Source of the DNA: Saccharothrix sp. NRRL B-16348
Lineage (GTDB): Bacteria; Actinomycetota; Actinomycetes; Mycobacteriales; Pseudonocardiaceae
Assembly: GCF_001280085.1 (NCBI RefSeq)
Contig: NZ_LGED01000241.1
Coordinates: 1 to 64,000 of the forward strand
Direction of reading: 5' to 3'
DNA length: 64,000 nucleotides
Position 1 is the first letter of the stretch. The number at the start of each line of letters is the position of its first letter. The notes under the pieces were generated by a model, which ran no database searches, had not been told where the DNA came from, and saw nothing but the letters and a program-made list of their open reading frames with translations. Made by a program: the position numbers and the translations under genes. Below, one piece after another: positions 7,259 to 15,663 of this stretch.

Positions 7259-9004
7259 CTAGCCCTTGACGACGTTCAGCAGGTGCTGGACCGCGTCGTC
7301 GACCGGCACCTCTTCGCGCTCGCCCGTGCGCCGGTCCTTGACCTCGACCAGGCCGTTCGCCAGGCCGCGGCCCACGACCAGGATCGTCGGCACGCCGATC
7401 AGCTCGGCGTCGGCGAACTTCACGCCCGGGCTCGCCTTGCGGTCGTCCAGCAGCACCTTCACGCCGGCCGCGGACAGCTCGCCCGCCAGCTTCTCGCCGC
7501 CCGCGAGCAGCGTCTCGTCCTTGCCGGCGACGACCACGTGCACGTCGGCGGGCGCGACGTTGCGCGGCCAGATCAGGCCGCGGTCGTCGTGGCTCTGCTC
7601 GGCGATCACGGCGACCAGGCGGGACACGCCGATGCCGTACGAGCCCATGGTGATCCGGATGGGCTTGCTGTCCGGACCGAGCGCGTCCAGCCCGAACGCG
7701 TCCGCGTACTTGCGGCCGAGCTGGAAGATGTGGCCGATCTCGATGCCGCGCGCGGCGACCAGCGAGCCCTTGCCGTCGGGCGACGCGTCGCCCTCGCGGA
7801 CCTCGGCGACGTCGATCGTGCCGTCGGGGGTGAAGTCGCGGCCGCAGACCAGGTCCACCACGTGGTGGTCGGCCTTGTCCGCGCCGGTCACCCAGGCCGT
7901 GCCGCGCACCACGCGCGGGTCGACCAGGTACTTCACGCCGTTGGCCTGGATCGCCGCCGGGCCGATGTAGCCCTTGACCAGGAAGGCGTTGCGGGCGAAG
8001 TCCGCCTCCTCCAGCATCGCCACCTCGGCGGGCTCGACCGCCGCCTCCAGGCGCTTGAGGTCGACCTCGCGGTCGCCGGGCAGGCCGATGGCCAGCAGCG
8101 ACCAGTCCTTCTCGCCGGGCGCGCGCGTCTTCACCAGGACGTTCTTCAGCGTGTCCGCGGCGGTGAAGGTGCGGTCGGTGTTGGCGTTGAGGAAGTCGAC
8201 CATCGTCTTGATGGTCGGCGTGTTCGGCGTGTGGTGCACCTGCGCCTCGGGGTGCGCCGCCGGGTCCTGCTCGGGGGGCGCGGGCGTGACGACGGCCTCG
8301 ACGTTCGCCGCGTAGTCCGACTCCGTGCTGCGGACGAACGTGTCCTCGCCGGTCGGCGCGACCGCCAGGAACTCCTCCGACGCCGAGCCGCCCATCGCGC
8401 CCGACGTGGCCGAGACGATCACGTACTCCAGGCCGAGCCGCTCGAAGATGCGGACGTAGGCCTCGCGGTGCCGCTGGTAGGACTCCGCCAGGCCTTCGTC
8501 GGCGAGGTCGAAGGAGTAGGAGTCCTTCATCAGGAACTCGCGACCGCGCAGGATGCCCGCGCGGGGACGCGCCTCGTCCCGGTACTTGGTCTGGATCTGG
8601 TAGAGCGTGACCGGGTAGTCCTTGTACGAGGAGTACTCGCCCTTCACGGTGAGCGCGAACAGCTCCTCGTGGGTGGGTCCGAGCAGGTAGTCGGCGCCCT
8701 TGCGGTCCTTGAGGCGGAACAGGTTGGGCCCGTACTCGGTCCACCGGTTCGTCGCCTCGTAGGGCTCCTTCGGCAGCAGCGCGGGGAACTGGATCTCCTG
8801 CGCGCCGAAGGCGTCCATCTCCTCGCGCACGATCTGCTCGATGTTGCGCAGCACCCGCAGCCCCAGCGGCAGCCACGAGTAACCGCCCGGCGCGACGCGG
8901 CGCACGTAGCCGGCGCGGACCAGCAGCTTGTGGCTGGGTACTTCGGCGTCGGCCGGGTCCTCGCGCAGGGTGCGCAGGAACAGCGACGACATCCTCGTGA
9001 TCAC
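7259..9004 (-). CDS. proS: Prolyl-tRNA synthetase (bacterial type, with editing domain)
   Basis: Encodes 581 aa, the standard actinobacterial ProS length. The N-terminus [17 protein letters not shown] and class II motifs 1-3 are clear: [28 protein letters not shown] with [17 protein letters not shown], and the late [11 protein letters not shown]. An INS editing domain occupies the middle and an anticodon-binding domain the C-terminus. It charges tRNA-Pro in the cytoplasm. GTG 9004 has GAGGAG about 10 nt upstream. It is divergent from a VOC gene and convergent with the HAD phosphatase gene. Confidence 0.97.
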   Translation of the reverse strand: MITRMSSLFLRTLREDPADAEVPSHKLLVRAGYVRRVAPGGYSWLPLGLRVLRNIEQIVREEMDAFGAQEIQFPALLPKEPYEATNRWTEYGPNLFRLKDRKGADYLLGPTHEELFALTVKGEYSSYKDYPVTLYQIQTKYRDEARPRAGILRGREFLMKDSYSFDLADEGLAESYQRHREAYVRIFERLGLEYVIVSATSGAMGGSASEEFLAVAPTGEDTFVRSTESDYAANVEAVVTPAPPEQDPAAHPEAQVHHTPNTPTIKTMVDFLNANTDRTFTAADTLKNVLVKTRAPGEKDWSLLAIGLPGDREVDLKRLEAAVEPAEVAMLEEADFARNAFLVKGYIGPAAIQANGVKYLVDPRVVRGTAWVTGADKADHHVVDLVCGRDFTPDGTIDVAEVREGDASPDGKGSLVAARGIEIGHIFQLGRKYADAFGLDALGPDSKPIRITMGSYGIGVSRLVAVIAEQSHDDRGLIWPRNVAPADVHVVVAGKDETLLAGGEKLAGELSAAGVKVLLDDRKASPGVKFADAELIGVPTILVVGRGLANGLVEVKDRRTGEREEVPVDDAVQHLLNVVKG

Positions 9005-9131
9005 GGTGGGCGCTCCTCGTGGGCGGGTTGTCCGGGAAAGGGTAGTGAACGTGCCCTGATCAGTTCCAACGGGTTAGCCCTGGCACGCGAACGCCCGGAA
9101 TTGTCGGTGGTCGGGTCTACCGTGCCGCGCC

Positions 9132-9479
9132 ATGACGCTGACCATCGGCATGATCACCATCGACACGACGGACCCGCACCGGCTGGCGGACTTCTGGACC
9201 AAGGCGCTCGGCACGTCGGTGCAGCACGACTGGGGCGAGTTCCTGGTCCTCGGCGCCGTCGAGGGCGGGCTCCAACTGGGGCTGCAACGCGTCGACGACC
9301 CGACGCCGGGCAAGAACCGGGTGCACTTCGACTCCCACGTCGAGGACCGCGTGGCCGAGGTGGCGCGGTTGGTGGGGCTGGGCGCGACGGAGGTCGGCGA
9401 GCACACCGTGCCGGGGCTGACCTGGACCGTCCTGGCCGATCCGGACGGCAACCAGTTCTGCGTCGGCCAGTTGGGCTGA
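9132..9479 (+). CDS. VOC-family (glyoxalase-like) protein
   Basis: Encodes 115 aa with the paired beta-alpha-beta-beta-beta pattern of the vicinal-oxygen-chelate fold: an N-terminal ITIDTTDPHRLADFWTKALG, a central NRVHFDSHVEDR and a C-terminal LADPDGNQFCVGQLG. Possible metal ligands are His in VHFDSH and the Glu/Asp positions, but the full glyoxalase set is not evident, so a binding or resistance-type role is as likely as an enzymatic one. TACCGT (9118-9123) lies 8 nt before ATG, suggesting a leaderless mRNA. Confidence 0.85.
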   Translation: MTLTIGMITIDTTDPHRLADFWTKALGTSVQHDWGEFLVLGAVEGGLQLGLQRVDDPTPGKNRVHFDSHVEDRVAEVARLVGLGATEVGEHTVPGLTWTVLADPDGNQFCVGQLG

Positions 9480-9529
9480 CCGAGGTTCGGTGGGGTCGGT
9501 CGGCGAGCGGGCGCATAGGCTTGCCCGTC

Positions 9530-10267
9530 GTGTTGGTACTGCTCCCCCCGTCGGAGACCAAGGCCCTCGGTGGCTCCGGCGCGCCGCTCGACCTCGACCT
9601 GCTGTCGCACCCGGAACTCACCCCGGTGCGCGGCAAGCTGGTCGACGCCCTGGTCGACCTCGCCGCCGACGTGCCCGCGAGCCTCGCCGTGCTCGGGCTC
9701 TCCGAACGCCAGGCCGGCGAGGTGGAGCGCAACGCCGAGCTGCGCCGCTCGCCGACCCTGCCCGCGCTGGCCAGGTACACGGGAGTGCTGTACGACGCGC
9801 TCGCCCTCGGCACGTTGACGAAGACCGAGAAGTCCCGGGCGTTCGCGCGGCTCTCGGTGGCGTCGGCGCTGTTCGGCGTCGTCGGTGGTGGCGACCCGAT
9901 CCCGGCCTACCGGCTGTCCGGCGCCAGCGTGCCGCCGTCCGTCGGGCCGCTCGGCGGGCTGTGGCGGCCCGCGCTCGAACCGGTGCTGGCCGCCGCCGAC
10001 GAGTTCGTCGTCGACCTGCGGTCGAGCCCGTACACCTCGCTGGCCCGGATTCCCGCGGCGGCCGTGATCCGGGTGGTCACGGAGGACGGGACGGGCCGCC
10101 GCAACGCGGTCAGCCACTTCAACAAGGCGCACAAGGGGCGGCTCGCGCAGGCGATCGTCAAGTCGCGGTCCGAGCCGGGCGACCTCAAGGGGTTGATCAG
10201 GCTCGCGGTCCGGGCCGGGCTGCGGGTGGAGCCGACCGGCCCCAAGACCGCCGACCTGATCGTCTAG
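9530..10267 (+). CDS. yaaA: YaaA/UPF0246 (DUF328) peroxide-stress protein
   Basis: Encodes 245 aa. The start MLVLLPPSETK, the middle LTKTEKSRAFARLSVASALFG and the C-terminal NAVSHFNKAHKGRLAQ are hallmark YaaA motifs. In E. coli YaaA limits free iron and DNA damage under hydrogen peroxide; actinobacterial homologues are inferred to act similarly. It is probably a cytoplasmic DNA-binding protein. GTG 9530 lies 8 nt after TAGGCT (9516-9521), with no Shine-Dalgarno, again pointing to a leaderless transcript. Confidence 0.92.
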   Translation: MLVLLPPSETKALGGSGAPLDLDLLSHPELTPVRGKLVDALVDLAADVPASLAVLGLSERQAGEVERNAELRRSPTLPALARYTGVLYDALALGTLTKTEKSRAFARLSVASALFGVVGGGDPIPAYRLSGASVPPSVGPLGGLWRPALEPVLAAADEFVVDLRSSPYTSLARIPAAAVIRVVTEDGTGRRNAVSHFNKAHKGRLAQAIVKSRSEPGDLKGLIRLAVRAGLRVEPTGPKTADLIV

Positions 10268-10269
10268 CC

Positions 10270-10362
10270 GGATCGTTCGACCGGGATCGTTCGGCAGGGT
10301 CGTGCGGGCGATCGTTGGGCCGGGGTCGTCCAGGTGATCGTTCGGCCGGATCGTCGAGCGGG
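10270..10362. repeat. Degenerate tandem GATCGTTCGGCCGG-like repeats
   Basis: The tract just after yaaA repeats variants of GATCGTTCG(G/A)CCGG about six times (GGATCGTTCGACCG, GGATCGTTCGGCAG, GATCGTTGGGCCGG, GATCGTTCGGCCGG and others) at 14-21 nt intervals. It runs to the 3' end of the small convergent membrane gene. Possible roles are a termination region or a protein-binding array; nothing decides between them. Confidence 0.5.
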
Positions 10363-10605
10363 TCAGGCCGAGCGGGCCGGGTGGATCGAACGCACGGGCC
10401 TGGCCTGGTGGCGGGGCGCGGTGCGGGTCGTGGTCGTGTGCGCGGCGGCAGCGTGCAGGTCGGCCACCACGCGCGGCAGGTCGCGGTCTTCGGCGGTCGT
10501 GCTGCCCGCCAGGCGGGAGCCCAGGTGGAGTTGGCGCCGGTGGTTGCGCTCCAGGCCGTAGACGACCAGCGCCACGACGGCCAAGGCGAAGAGGATCGCT
10601 GTCAT
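10363..10605 (-). CDS. Small membrane protein, unknown function
   Basis: Encodes 80 aa. One N-terminal membrane helix (TAILFALAVVALVVYGLER) is followed by a His/Arg-rich cytoplasmic tail. ATG 10605 is chosen because it places the hydrophobic helix at the N-terminus; an upstream ATG at 10641 would add 12 polar residues. It is divergent from the GlxA-like regulator gene (87-nt gap), so it may be a regulatory target. Confidence 0.6.
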   Translation of the reverse strand: MTAILFALAVVALVVYGLERNHRRQLHLGSRLAGSTTAEDRDLPRVVADLHAAAAHTTTTRTAPRHQARPVRSIHPARSA

Positions 10606-10641
10606 GGCACCAACTGTGCGATGCGCAAGAATCCGCCACAA

Positions 10642-10685
10642 TTGGCAGTCTTGCCGTTGTGCGTCGAAATCCTGCCAAGTACTGT
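10642..10685 (+). promoter_or_regulatory. Promoter and inverted repeat before the GlxA-like gene
   Basis: TTGTGC (10657-10662) and TACTGT (10680-10685) form a -35/-10 pair with a 17-nt spacer, and the ATG begins 6 nt later. An inverted repeat TTGGCAG (10642-10648) and CTGCCAA (10672-10678) brackets the -35, a plausible site for the AraC-type product or another regulator. Confidence 0.45.
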
Positions 10686-10691
10686 GACGGC

Positions 10692-11642
10692 ATGCTGCGC
10701 ACCGTGTCCGCCGTGGTCATCGACGGCCTCACGCCGTTCGAGTTCGGCGTGCTCTGCGAGGTCTTCGGCGTCGACCGCACCGACGACGGCGTGCCGCCGA
10801 TCGACTTCCGCGTCTGCGGCGAACGCCCCGGCGAACCGATCCGCACGGACGTCGGCGCGTCCGTCGTCGCCGATCACGGCCTCGACGCGCTGGCCGACGC
10901 CGACCTGATCGCCGTGTCCGCCGCCACGATCCGCGACGAGTACCCGCCGCGCCTCCTCGAAGCCATCCGCGAGGCGCACCAGCGCGGCGCCACGCTGCTG
11001 TCGGTGTGCAGCGGCGCGTTCGTGCTCGGCGCGGCGGGCCTGCTGGACGACCGCCGCTGCACCACCCACTGGCGCGAGGCCGCCGCGCTGGCCAGGCGCT
11101 TCCCCCACGCCAAGGTCGACCCGGACGTGCTGTTCGTGGACGACGGCGACGTCATCACCAGCGCGGGCACGGCCGCCGGCATCGACGCGTGCCTGCACGT
11201 GGTCCGCCGCGAGCTCGGCGCGGCCGTCACGGCGACCATCGCGCGCCGCATGGTCGTCGCGCCGCAGCGAGACGGCGGCCAGCGCCAGTTCGTCGAACTG
11301 CCCACGCCGGCGCACGAGGCCGACAGCCTCCAGCCGCTGCTCGCCTGGCTGCAGGACCGGCTCGACGGGGAGCACACCGTCACCAGCCTGGCCGAACGGG
11401 CGAACATGTCCGAGCGCACGTTCGCCCGCCGCTTCGCCGCCGAGACCGGCACGACACCGCACCGCTGGCTGACCACCCAGCGGGTGCTGCGGGCCCGTCA
11501 GCTCCTGGAGGAGACGCGGCTCACCGTGGAGGACGTGGCGCACCGCTCGGGCTTCGGCACGGCCGCGCTGCTGCGCCACCACTTCACGTCCGTGGTGGGC
11601 GTGTCGCCAAAGGATTACCGCCGGTCTTTTTCGCACCGCTGA
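10692..11642 (+). CDS. GlxA-family transcriptional regulator (DJ-1/PfpI plus AraC HTH)
   Basis: Encodes 316 aa. Residues about 1-185 are a DJ-1/PfpI-like domain, with a possible nucleophilic Cys in LLSVCSGAFVLGAAGLLDD. The C-terminal 100 aa are an AraC double HTH (NMSERTFARRFAAETGTTP and DVAHRSGFGTAALLRHHF). Family members activate or repress catabolic genes, including arginine/agmatine genes, and most lack enzymatic activity. ATG 10692 is chosen over the upstream in-frame ATG at 10659 because it follows TACTGT by 6 nt and matches the family N-terminus. The small divergent membrane gene is a candidate target. Confidence 0.9.
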   Translation: MLRTVSAVVIDGLTPFEFGVLCEVFGVDRTDDGVPPIDFRVCGERPGEPIRTDVGASVVADHGLDALADADLIAVSAATIRDEYPPRLLEAIREAHQRGATLLSVCSGAFVLGAAGLLDDRRCTTHWREAAALARRFPHAKVDPDVLFVDDGDVITSAGTAAGIDACLHVVRRELGAAVTATIARRMVVAPQRDGGQRQFVELPTPAHEADSLQPLLAWLQDRLDGEHTVTSLAERANMSERTFARRFAAETGTTPHRWLTTQRVLRARQLLEETRLTVEDVAHRSGFGTAALLRHHFTSVVGVSPKDYRRSFSHR

Positions 11643-11672
11643 CCGCCGTTTGTGTGACGGAACGTCGGGAAT

Positions 11673-11702
11673 TGTCACCACTCGTGAGGGTGGTGACAGA
11701 AT
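11673..11702 (+). promoter_or_regulatory. Palindrome overlapping promoter of the 11709 gene
   Basis: TGTCACCAC (11673-11681) and GTGGTGACA (11690-11698) form a perfect 9-bp inverted repeat, and the -10-like CAGAAT (11697-11702) overlaps its right arm, 6 nt before GTG 11709. It may be an operator, a terminator for the upstream GlxA-like gene, or both. Confidence 0.45.
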
Positions 11703-11708
11703 GCCCGG

Positions 11709-12221
11709 GTGACCCCCGACACACCCGCCGACAGCTCAGGCACCACGTTCTCGGAACCGGTCACCCCGGAGCAGTTGCGGGGGATCACCGAGGACCTGCG
11801 AACCGACGCGCTCGACGCGCCGGAAGCCCTGAAGCGGGTGTGGGCGGGGGTGTGCCTGGCCCGGCTGCTGGGCCTGCGCCTGGCCCTGGCCGACGCCAAG
11901 TGGCAGCAGCGGCAGGGCAACGCGGAGTCGGTGGAGCACCAGCTCGCCCGTGACCTCGGCACGTCGGCGACGTTCACCGACACCACTCTCACCCTTCCCG
12001 GCACCGCGGCGCCCCGACCGCTCGCGCCGGACGAGGTGGACGACGCGGTGGCCGCGCTGGTCGAGTTCAGCGGCACGGCCCGGCAGCGGATGCTGGCCGT
12101 CGCGCCGAAGGCGTCGCAGTGGCACGACGAACGCGTGCTGCGGCACGACTCGCTGGTGATCGCCCAACTGGCCGCGGCCTGGAAGGGCGAGCGCAGCAGC
12201 TACCGCGCGGAGTCGCGGTGA
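11709..12221 (+). CDS. Conserved hypothetical protein (170 aa)
   Basis: Encodes 170 aa, soluble and mainly helical, rich in Ala and Leu, with an acidic Pro/Thr-rich N-terminus. Around residues 100-140 there is a repeated helix pattern (DEVDDAVAALVEF, ARQRMLAVAPKASQ, WHDERVLRHDSLVIAQ). No signal peptide, membrane segment or catalytic motif is visible and I do not recognise the family. GTG 11709 probably begins a leaderless message. It stands alone on the plus strand between the GlxA regulator and the RIO kinase region. Confidence 0.65.
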   Translation: MTPDTPADSSGTTFSEPVTPEQLRGITEDLRTDALDAPEALKRVWAGVCLARLLGLRLALADAKWQQRQGNAESVEHQLARDLGTSATFTDTTLTLPGTAAPRPLAPDEVDDAVAALVEFSGTARQRMLAVAPKASQWHDERVLRHDSLVIAQLAAAWKGERSSYRAESR

Positions 12222-12514
12222 AGCCGCGGAACCGCGGAAGTCGGGTGCGGCAGACCGAAGTCGCGGCGGACCGTCCGAAGTCGCGGTAATTCGGTTGCGG
12301 CAGGGCCGGACGGCCGGGCAACCTATCGCACGTACGCGCAGAGCGCCGGTGGTGGCAGACCACGGCGGAGTCGAGGAGGTGCCTGATGGCAACAGCTGTC
12401 CGGGACGTGGCACCGACCCGTCCGCTCGCCCCGCTCGCCTGACGCGAACCCGCGCGAAAGACCACACCGCGCCGGGTGGGGGCGATCACTCCCACTTCAC
12501 CTGGAGTTCATCCA
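12222..12514 (+). other. Leader region of RIO kinase gene with short repeats
   Basis: This 293-nt stretch has three copies of an AAGTCG(C/G)GG unit at 12238-12287 and a short ORF with a strong ribosome site (12386-12442). Near the end, GTGGGGG and CTCCCAC could form a hairpin just before the kinase ribosome site (GGAG at 12503-12506). The arrangement resembles a leader-peptide or attenuation region, which is inferred only. Confidence 0.4.
12386..12442 (+). CDS. Candidate 18-residue leader peptide upstream of RIO kinase
   Basis: ATG at 12386 is preceded by GAGGAGG (12373-12379) at 6-nt spacing, a textbook ribosome site and stronger than that of the kinase gene. The ORF encodes MATAVRDVAPTRPLAPLA and ends 72 nt before the kinase start. 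It has three Arg-Asp/Thr-Arg sites and four Pro codons, but no run of one amino acid. It may tune translation or transcription of the downstream gene. Confidence 0.4.
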   Translation: MATAVRDVAPTRPLAPLA

Positions 12515-13492
12515 GTGCGCGAGCACGAGCAGTACACCGAGTTCGAATCCGAGTTCGACCACGCCGACGACCTCAGGTGGCGTGCCAAGAAAACGAAGAA
12601 GGCCCAGGCCCGCACCGACGGCGACGTCGAGCCGGGCCGCCGCGGCCGGCTCACCGAGGAGGCCAAGGACCGCCTCGCCCAGATGCGGGACGACGCCGTC
12701 GCGGCGGACGTCCCGGAGGACGGCGACCGCTGGTCCACCTGGGGCGACGCCGACCAGGGCCCGAAGCCGTACCCGGACTGGCTGGTCACGGACCTGGCCG
12801 CGGTCGACCGCGAGCTGGGGATCGTGAAGACCGGCAAGGAGGCGGACGTCTTCCTGCTGGAACGCGCGATGCCCGACACCGACCGGTCGTGCCTGCTGGC
12901 CGCGAAGCGGTACCGCAGCAACGACCACCGGCTGTTCCACCGGGACGCGGGCTACCTCGAAGGCAGGCGCATGCGCCGGTCGCGCGAGATGCGCGCGATG
13001 ACGAACCGCAGCGCGTTCGGCCGCAACCTCATCGCGGAGCGGTGGGCGGTGGCCGAGTTCGCCGCGCTGGCCACGCTCTGGCAGTTGGGCGCGCCGGTGC
13101 CCTACCCGGTGCAGCGCGACGGCACCGAGCTGCTGCTGGAGTTCGTCGGCACGGACGGTGCGGCGGCGCCGAGGTTGGCGCAGCTGCGGCCGGAGCCGGA
13201 CGAGTTGCTCGACCTGTGGCGGCAGCTGGTGGACGCGCTGGGCGTGATGGCGTCCGCCGGCCTGGGGCACGGCGACCTGTCGGCGTTCAACCTGATGGTG
13301 CACGACGGGCGGCTGGTCGTGATCGACCTGCCGCAGGTAGTGGACCTGGTGGCGAACCCGCGCGGGCCCGAGTTCCTGGAACGGGACGTGCGCAACGTGG
13401 CCGGCTGGTTCACCGCGCGCGGCCTGTCGCCCGAGCTGGCGGAGCCGCGCGAGGTCACCGAGATGCTGCTGGACCTGGCCGGACTGCGGTGA
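12515..13492 (+). CDS. RIO-type serine protein kinase
   Basis: Encodes 325 aa. The catalytic core shows the ATP-binding Lys (LAAKRYR), the catalytic loop GHGDLSAFNLMV and a metal-binding Asp in VVIDLPQVVDL, the pattern of RIO kinases, with a charged N-terminus. Archaeal and eukaryotic RIO kinases act in small-subunit ribosome maturation; bacterial members are poorly known. GTG 12515 is selected because GGAG lies 8 nt upstream; an in-frame ATG at 12476 would place the ribosome site inside the protein. It lies behind a leader with a small ORF. Confidence 0.9.
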   Translation: MREHEQYTEFESEFDHADDLRWRAKKTKKAQARTDGDVEPGRRGRLTEEAKDRLAQMRDDAVAADVPEDGDRWSTWGDADQGPKPYPDWLVTDLAAVDRELGIVKTGKEADVFLLERAMPDTDRSCLLAAKRYRSNDHRLFHRDAGYLEGRRMRRSREMRAMTNRSAFGRNLIAERWAVAEFAALATLWQLGAPVPYPVQRDGTELLLEFVGTDGAAAPRLAQLRPEPDELLDLWRQLVDALGVMASAGLGHGDLSAFNLMVHDGRLVVIDLPQVVDLVANPRGPEFLERDVRNVAGWFTARGLSPELAEPREVTEMLLDLAGLR

Positions 13493-13637
13493 ACGAGGGC
13501 CGGACGAGGTCGGAGACGGCCTCGGGCGAACGGGGCTCGTCCGTCGCCGGCCGGCGGTAGACGAGCGGGCCGAACGGCAGGTCGCGCGCGAGCTCCGGGT
13601 CGACACCGGCCCGGAGCTCGGCGCGCGCACTGCGGGA
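13455..13637 (-). pseudogene. C-terminal fragment of a TetR-family regulator
   Basis: On the minus strand 13637-13455 an open frame without a start encodes about 60 residues containing AELRAGVDPELARDL and PFGPLVYRRPATDEPRS, the typical end of TetR C-terminal ligand domains, closed by TGA at 13457-13455. No HTH domain precedes it in any frame up to 14 kb. It overlaps the 3' end of the RIO kinase gene by 38 nt. It looks like the 3' remnant of a deleted regulator gene. Confidence 0.55.
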
Positions 13638-14095
13638 AGTCGAAGTTCTTCGAGGCTGCGCTCGCCGGCTTCGGGCGGCACGCCGTCACGCACGTCGCGG
13701 GTAGCGTGGTGTTCCGCGGTCGCACGCCCGGAGTGCTCACCGCGCCGACCGTCGTTGCTCCGTTCAGCTGGTGCGCGCCGCGTCGGCCGAAGCGGGCAGG
13801 GATCGAGGTGAACGCGTCGCGACGTGGCCTTTCGTGGTTCCCGATGATCGTCGGCGCGGCACTCGCCACCACCCGTGTGCGCGAGAACACCGCCGGGATG
13901 ACGAACTCCGGCGCGTGATCAGCTAGACTGAGTGGTGCACCGCCCGGTGGCGCCACTGAGTGCCCCAGGCCGCCAGAGTGGCCGGTGGTGCTTCCCAACC
14001 ACTATCGGCGCGATCCGCGCGCCGGGCCCGTCCCCGCGATCGCGCCTGCTCAAGCAGAGCAATCCTCGAGACGTGCCGTGTCCCGGAGGTTTGTT
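13638..14095. other. Region without a supported gene; helicase leader at right end
   Basis: No ORF here has a recognisable product. A -10-like TAGACT at 13924-13929 may start the helicase transcript, giving a leader of about 160 nt with GGAGG at 14085-14089 near its end. Long leaders are common for cold-induced RNA helicase genes, but no known RNA motif is identified. Confidence 0.35.
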
Positions 14096-15589
14096 TTGCC
14101 GACAATGTCCCAAGGCCGTTCCGAGCGCCCGCAGTTCCGCAAGCCCCGCAGTAACAGGCGCCCAGGCCAGGGCAACCGTCGTCCCGCTCCCGCCGCGGAG
14201 CTGACGACCACCATTCCCGAACACGTCGAGAGCACCATGCCCGAGGGCCCGCTCCCCTCGTTCGCCGAGTTGGGCCTGTCCGACGAGCTGCTGCGCGCGC
14301 TCGAGCAGGCGGGCATCACCGACCCGTTCCCGATCCAGGCCGCCACGCTGCCGGACGCCATGGCGGGTCGTGACCTCCTGGGTCGCGGCCAGACCGGCTC
14401 CGGCAAGACGCTGGCGTTCGGCCTGGCGCTGCTGTCCCGCCTGACCGGTGGTCGGGCCAAGCCGCTCAAGCCGCGCGCGCTCGTGCTCGTGCCCACCCGC
14501 GAGCTGGCGATGCAGGTCGAGGAAGCCCTCAACCCGTTCGCCCGTTCGCTCGGCCTGTGGTGCCGCACGGTCGTCGGCGGCACGTCGTTCCCGCGTCAGG
14601 TCGACGCCCTGCGCCGTGGCGTCGACCTGCTGATCGCCACCCCCGGCCGGTTGTCCGACCACGTGCGGCAGGGCACGGCGGACCTGTCCGAGGTCATGTT
14701 CACCGCGTTGGACGAGGCCGACCAGATGGCGGACATGGGCTTCATGCCGCAGGTCCGGGCCATCCTCGACCTGACGCCGCAGGACGGCCAGCGACTGCTG
14801 TTCTCCGCGACGCTGGACGGCGACGTGGACAAGCTGGTCCGCCAGTACCTGCACGACCCGGTGGTCCACTCGGTCTCGCCGCCCACGGGCAGCGTCACCA
14901 CGATGGAGCACCACCTGCTGTTCGTGTCCGCCGAGGACAAGCAGAACGTGGTCACCGAGGTCGCGGCGCGCGAGGGTCGCACGATCATGTTCGTGCGCAC
15001 CAAGCACCACGTGGACAGGTTGGCCAAGAAGCTCCGGTCGATGGGCGTGCACGCGGGCGCGTTGCACGGCGGCAAGGCGCAGAGCGCGCGCACGCGCGTC
15101 CTCGGCCAGTTCCGCGAGGGCTCGATGCCGGTGCTCGTCGCCACGGACGTGGCGGCGCGCGGCATCCACGTGGACGACGTCAGCCTCGTCGTGCACGTCG
15201 ACCCGCCGGCCGACCCGAAGGACTACCTGCACCGCGCGGGCCGCACGGCGCGTGCCGGGCAGTCGGGCACGGTCGTCACGCTGGTCACGCACGACCAGCG
15301 GCGGGCCGTGCAGGGCCTGACGGCGCGGGCGGGCATCCGTCCGGCGTCGGCGAAGGTCCGTCCCGGTGACGAGGAGCTGGTGCGCATCACCGGCGCCCGC
15401 GTGCCGAGCGGCATCCCCGTGGTCGAGCCCGAGGTCCCGGTCCGCGCCCGTCGCGGTGGCGGCGGCGGTGGGCCTCGTCGCAGCGGCGGCGGCAGCAACG
15501 GTGGCAGCTTCGGCGGCTTCCGCGGTGGCCGTTCCGAGCGCGAGCGCGGCGGCTCCTCCGGTCGCCCGCGCCGGGTGGCTCAGCACTAG
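14096..15589 (+). CDS. DEAD-box ATP-dependent RNA helicase
   Basis: Encodes 497 aa. All helicase motifs are present: Q motif (FPIQAATL), I (GQTGSGKT), Ia (PTRELA), Ib (TPGR), II as DEAD in ALDEADQM, III (SAT), IV (IMFVRT), V (ATDVAARGIHVDDV) and VI (HRAGRTAR). The C-terminal tail is Gly/Arg-rich (RGGGGGGPRRSGGGSN), an RNA-binding extension. It probably remodels structured RNA at low temperature or in ribosome biogenesis. TTG 14096 is 6 nt after GGAGG and adds MPT before the ATG at 14105, which is the alternative start. It is followed by a strong terminator. Confidence 0.95.
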   Translation: MPTMSQGRSERPQFRKPRSNRRPGQGNRRPAPAAELTTTIPEHVESTMPEGPLPSFAELGLSDELLRALEQAGITDPFPIQAATLPDAMAGRDLLGRGQTGSGKTLAFGLALLSRLTGGRAKPLKPRALVLVPTRELAMQVEEALNPFARSLGLWCRTVVGGTSFPRQVDALRRGVDLLIATPGRLSDHVRQGTADLSEVMFTALDEADQMADMGFMPQVRAILDLTPQDGQRLLFSATLDGDVDKLVRQYLHDPVVHSVSPPTGSVTTMEHHLLFVSAEDKQNVVTEVAAREGRTIMFVRTKHHVDRLAKKLRSMGVHAGALHGGKAQSARTRVLGQFREGSMPVLVATDVAARGIHVDDVSLVVHVDPPADPKDYLHRAGRTARAGQSGTVVTLVTHDQRRAVQGLTARAGIRPASAKVRPGDEELVRITGARVPSGIPVVEPEVPVRARRGGGGGGPRRSGGGSNGGSFGGFRGGRSERERGGSSGRPRRVAQH

Positions 15590-15609
15590 TTCGACCAGCG
15601 GTTCTCTGA

Positions 15610-15652
15610 CGACGGCGGCACCTCACCCGGTGGGTGGGGTGCCGTTGTCGTG
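15610..15652. terminator. Bidirectional terminator between helicase and 4Fe-4S gene
   Basis: Positions 15610-15629 and 15633-15652 pair over 20 bp with three mismatches, including G-U pairs, around a 3-nt loop. It lies between convergent stops at 15589 and 15664. Confidence 0.8.
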
Positions 15653-15663
15653 CGCGGGTGGGG

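Noticed and set aside
7223..10267. 1014-residue open frame spanning proS antisense and yaaA
   Set aside because: Only the last 245 residues are YaaA; the rest is the reverse of proS with odd composition.
13706..13918. 70-residue ORF between RIO kinase and helicase
   Set aside because: No ribosome site, domain or coding pattern; lies in a decayed region.
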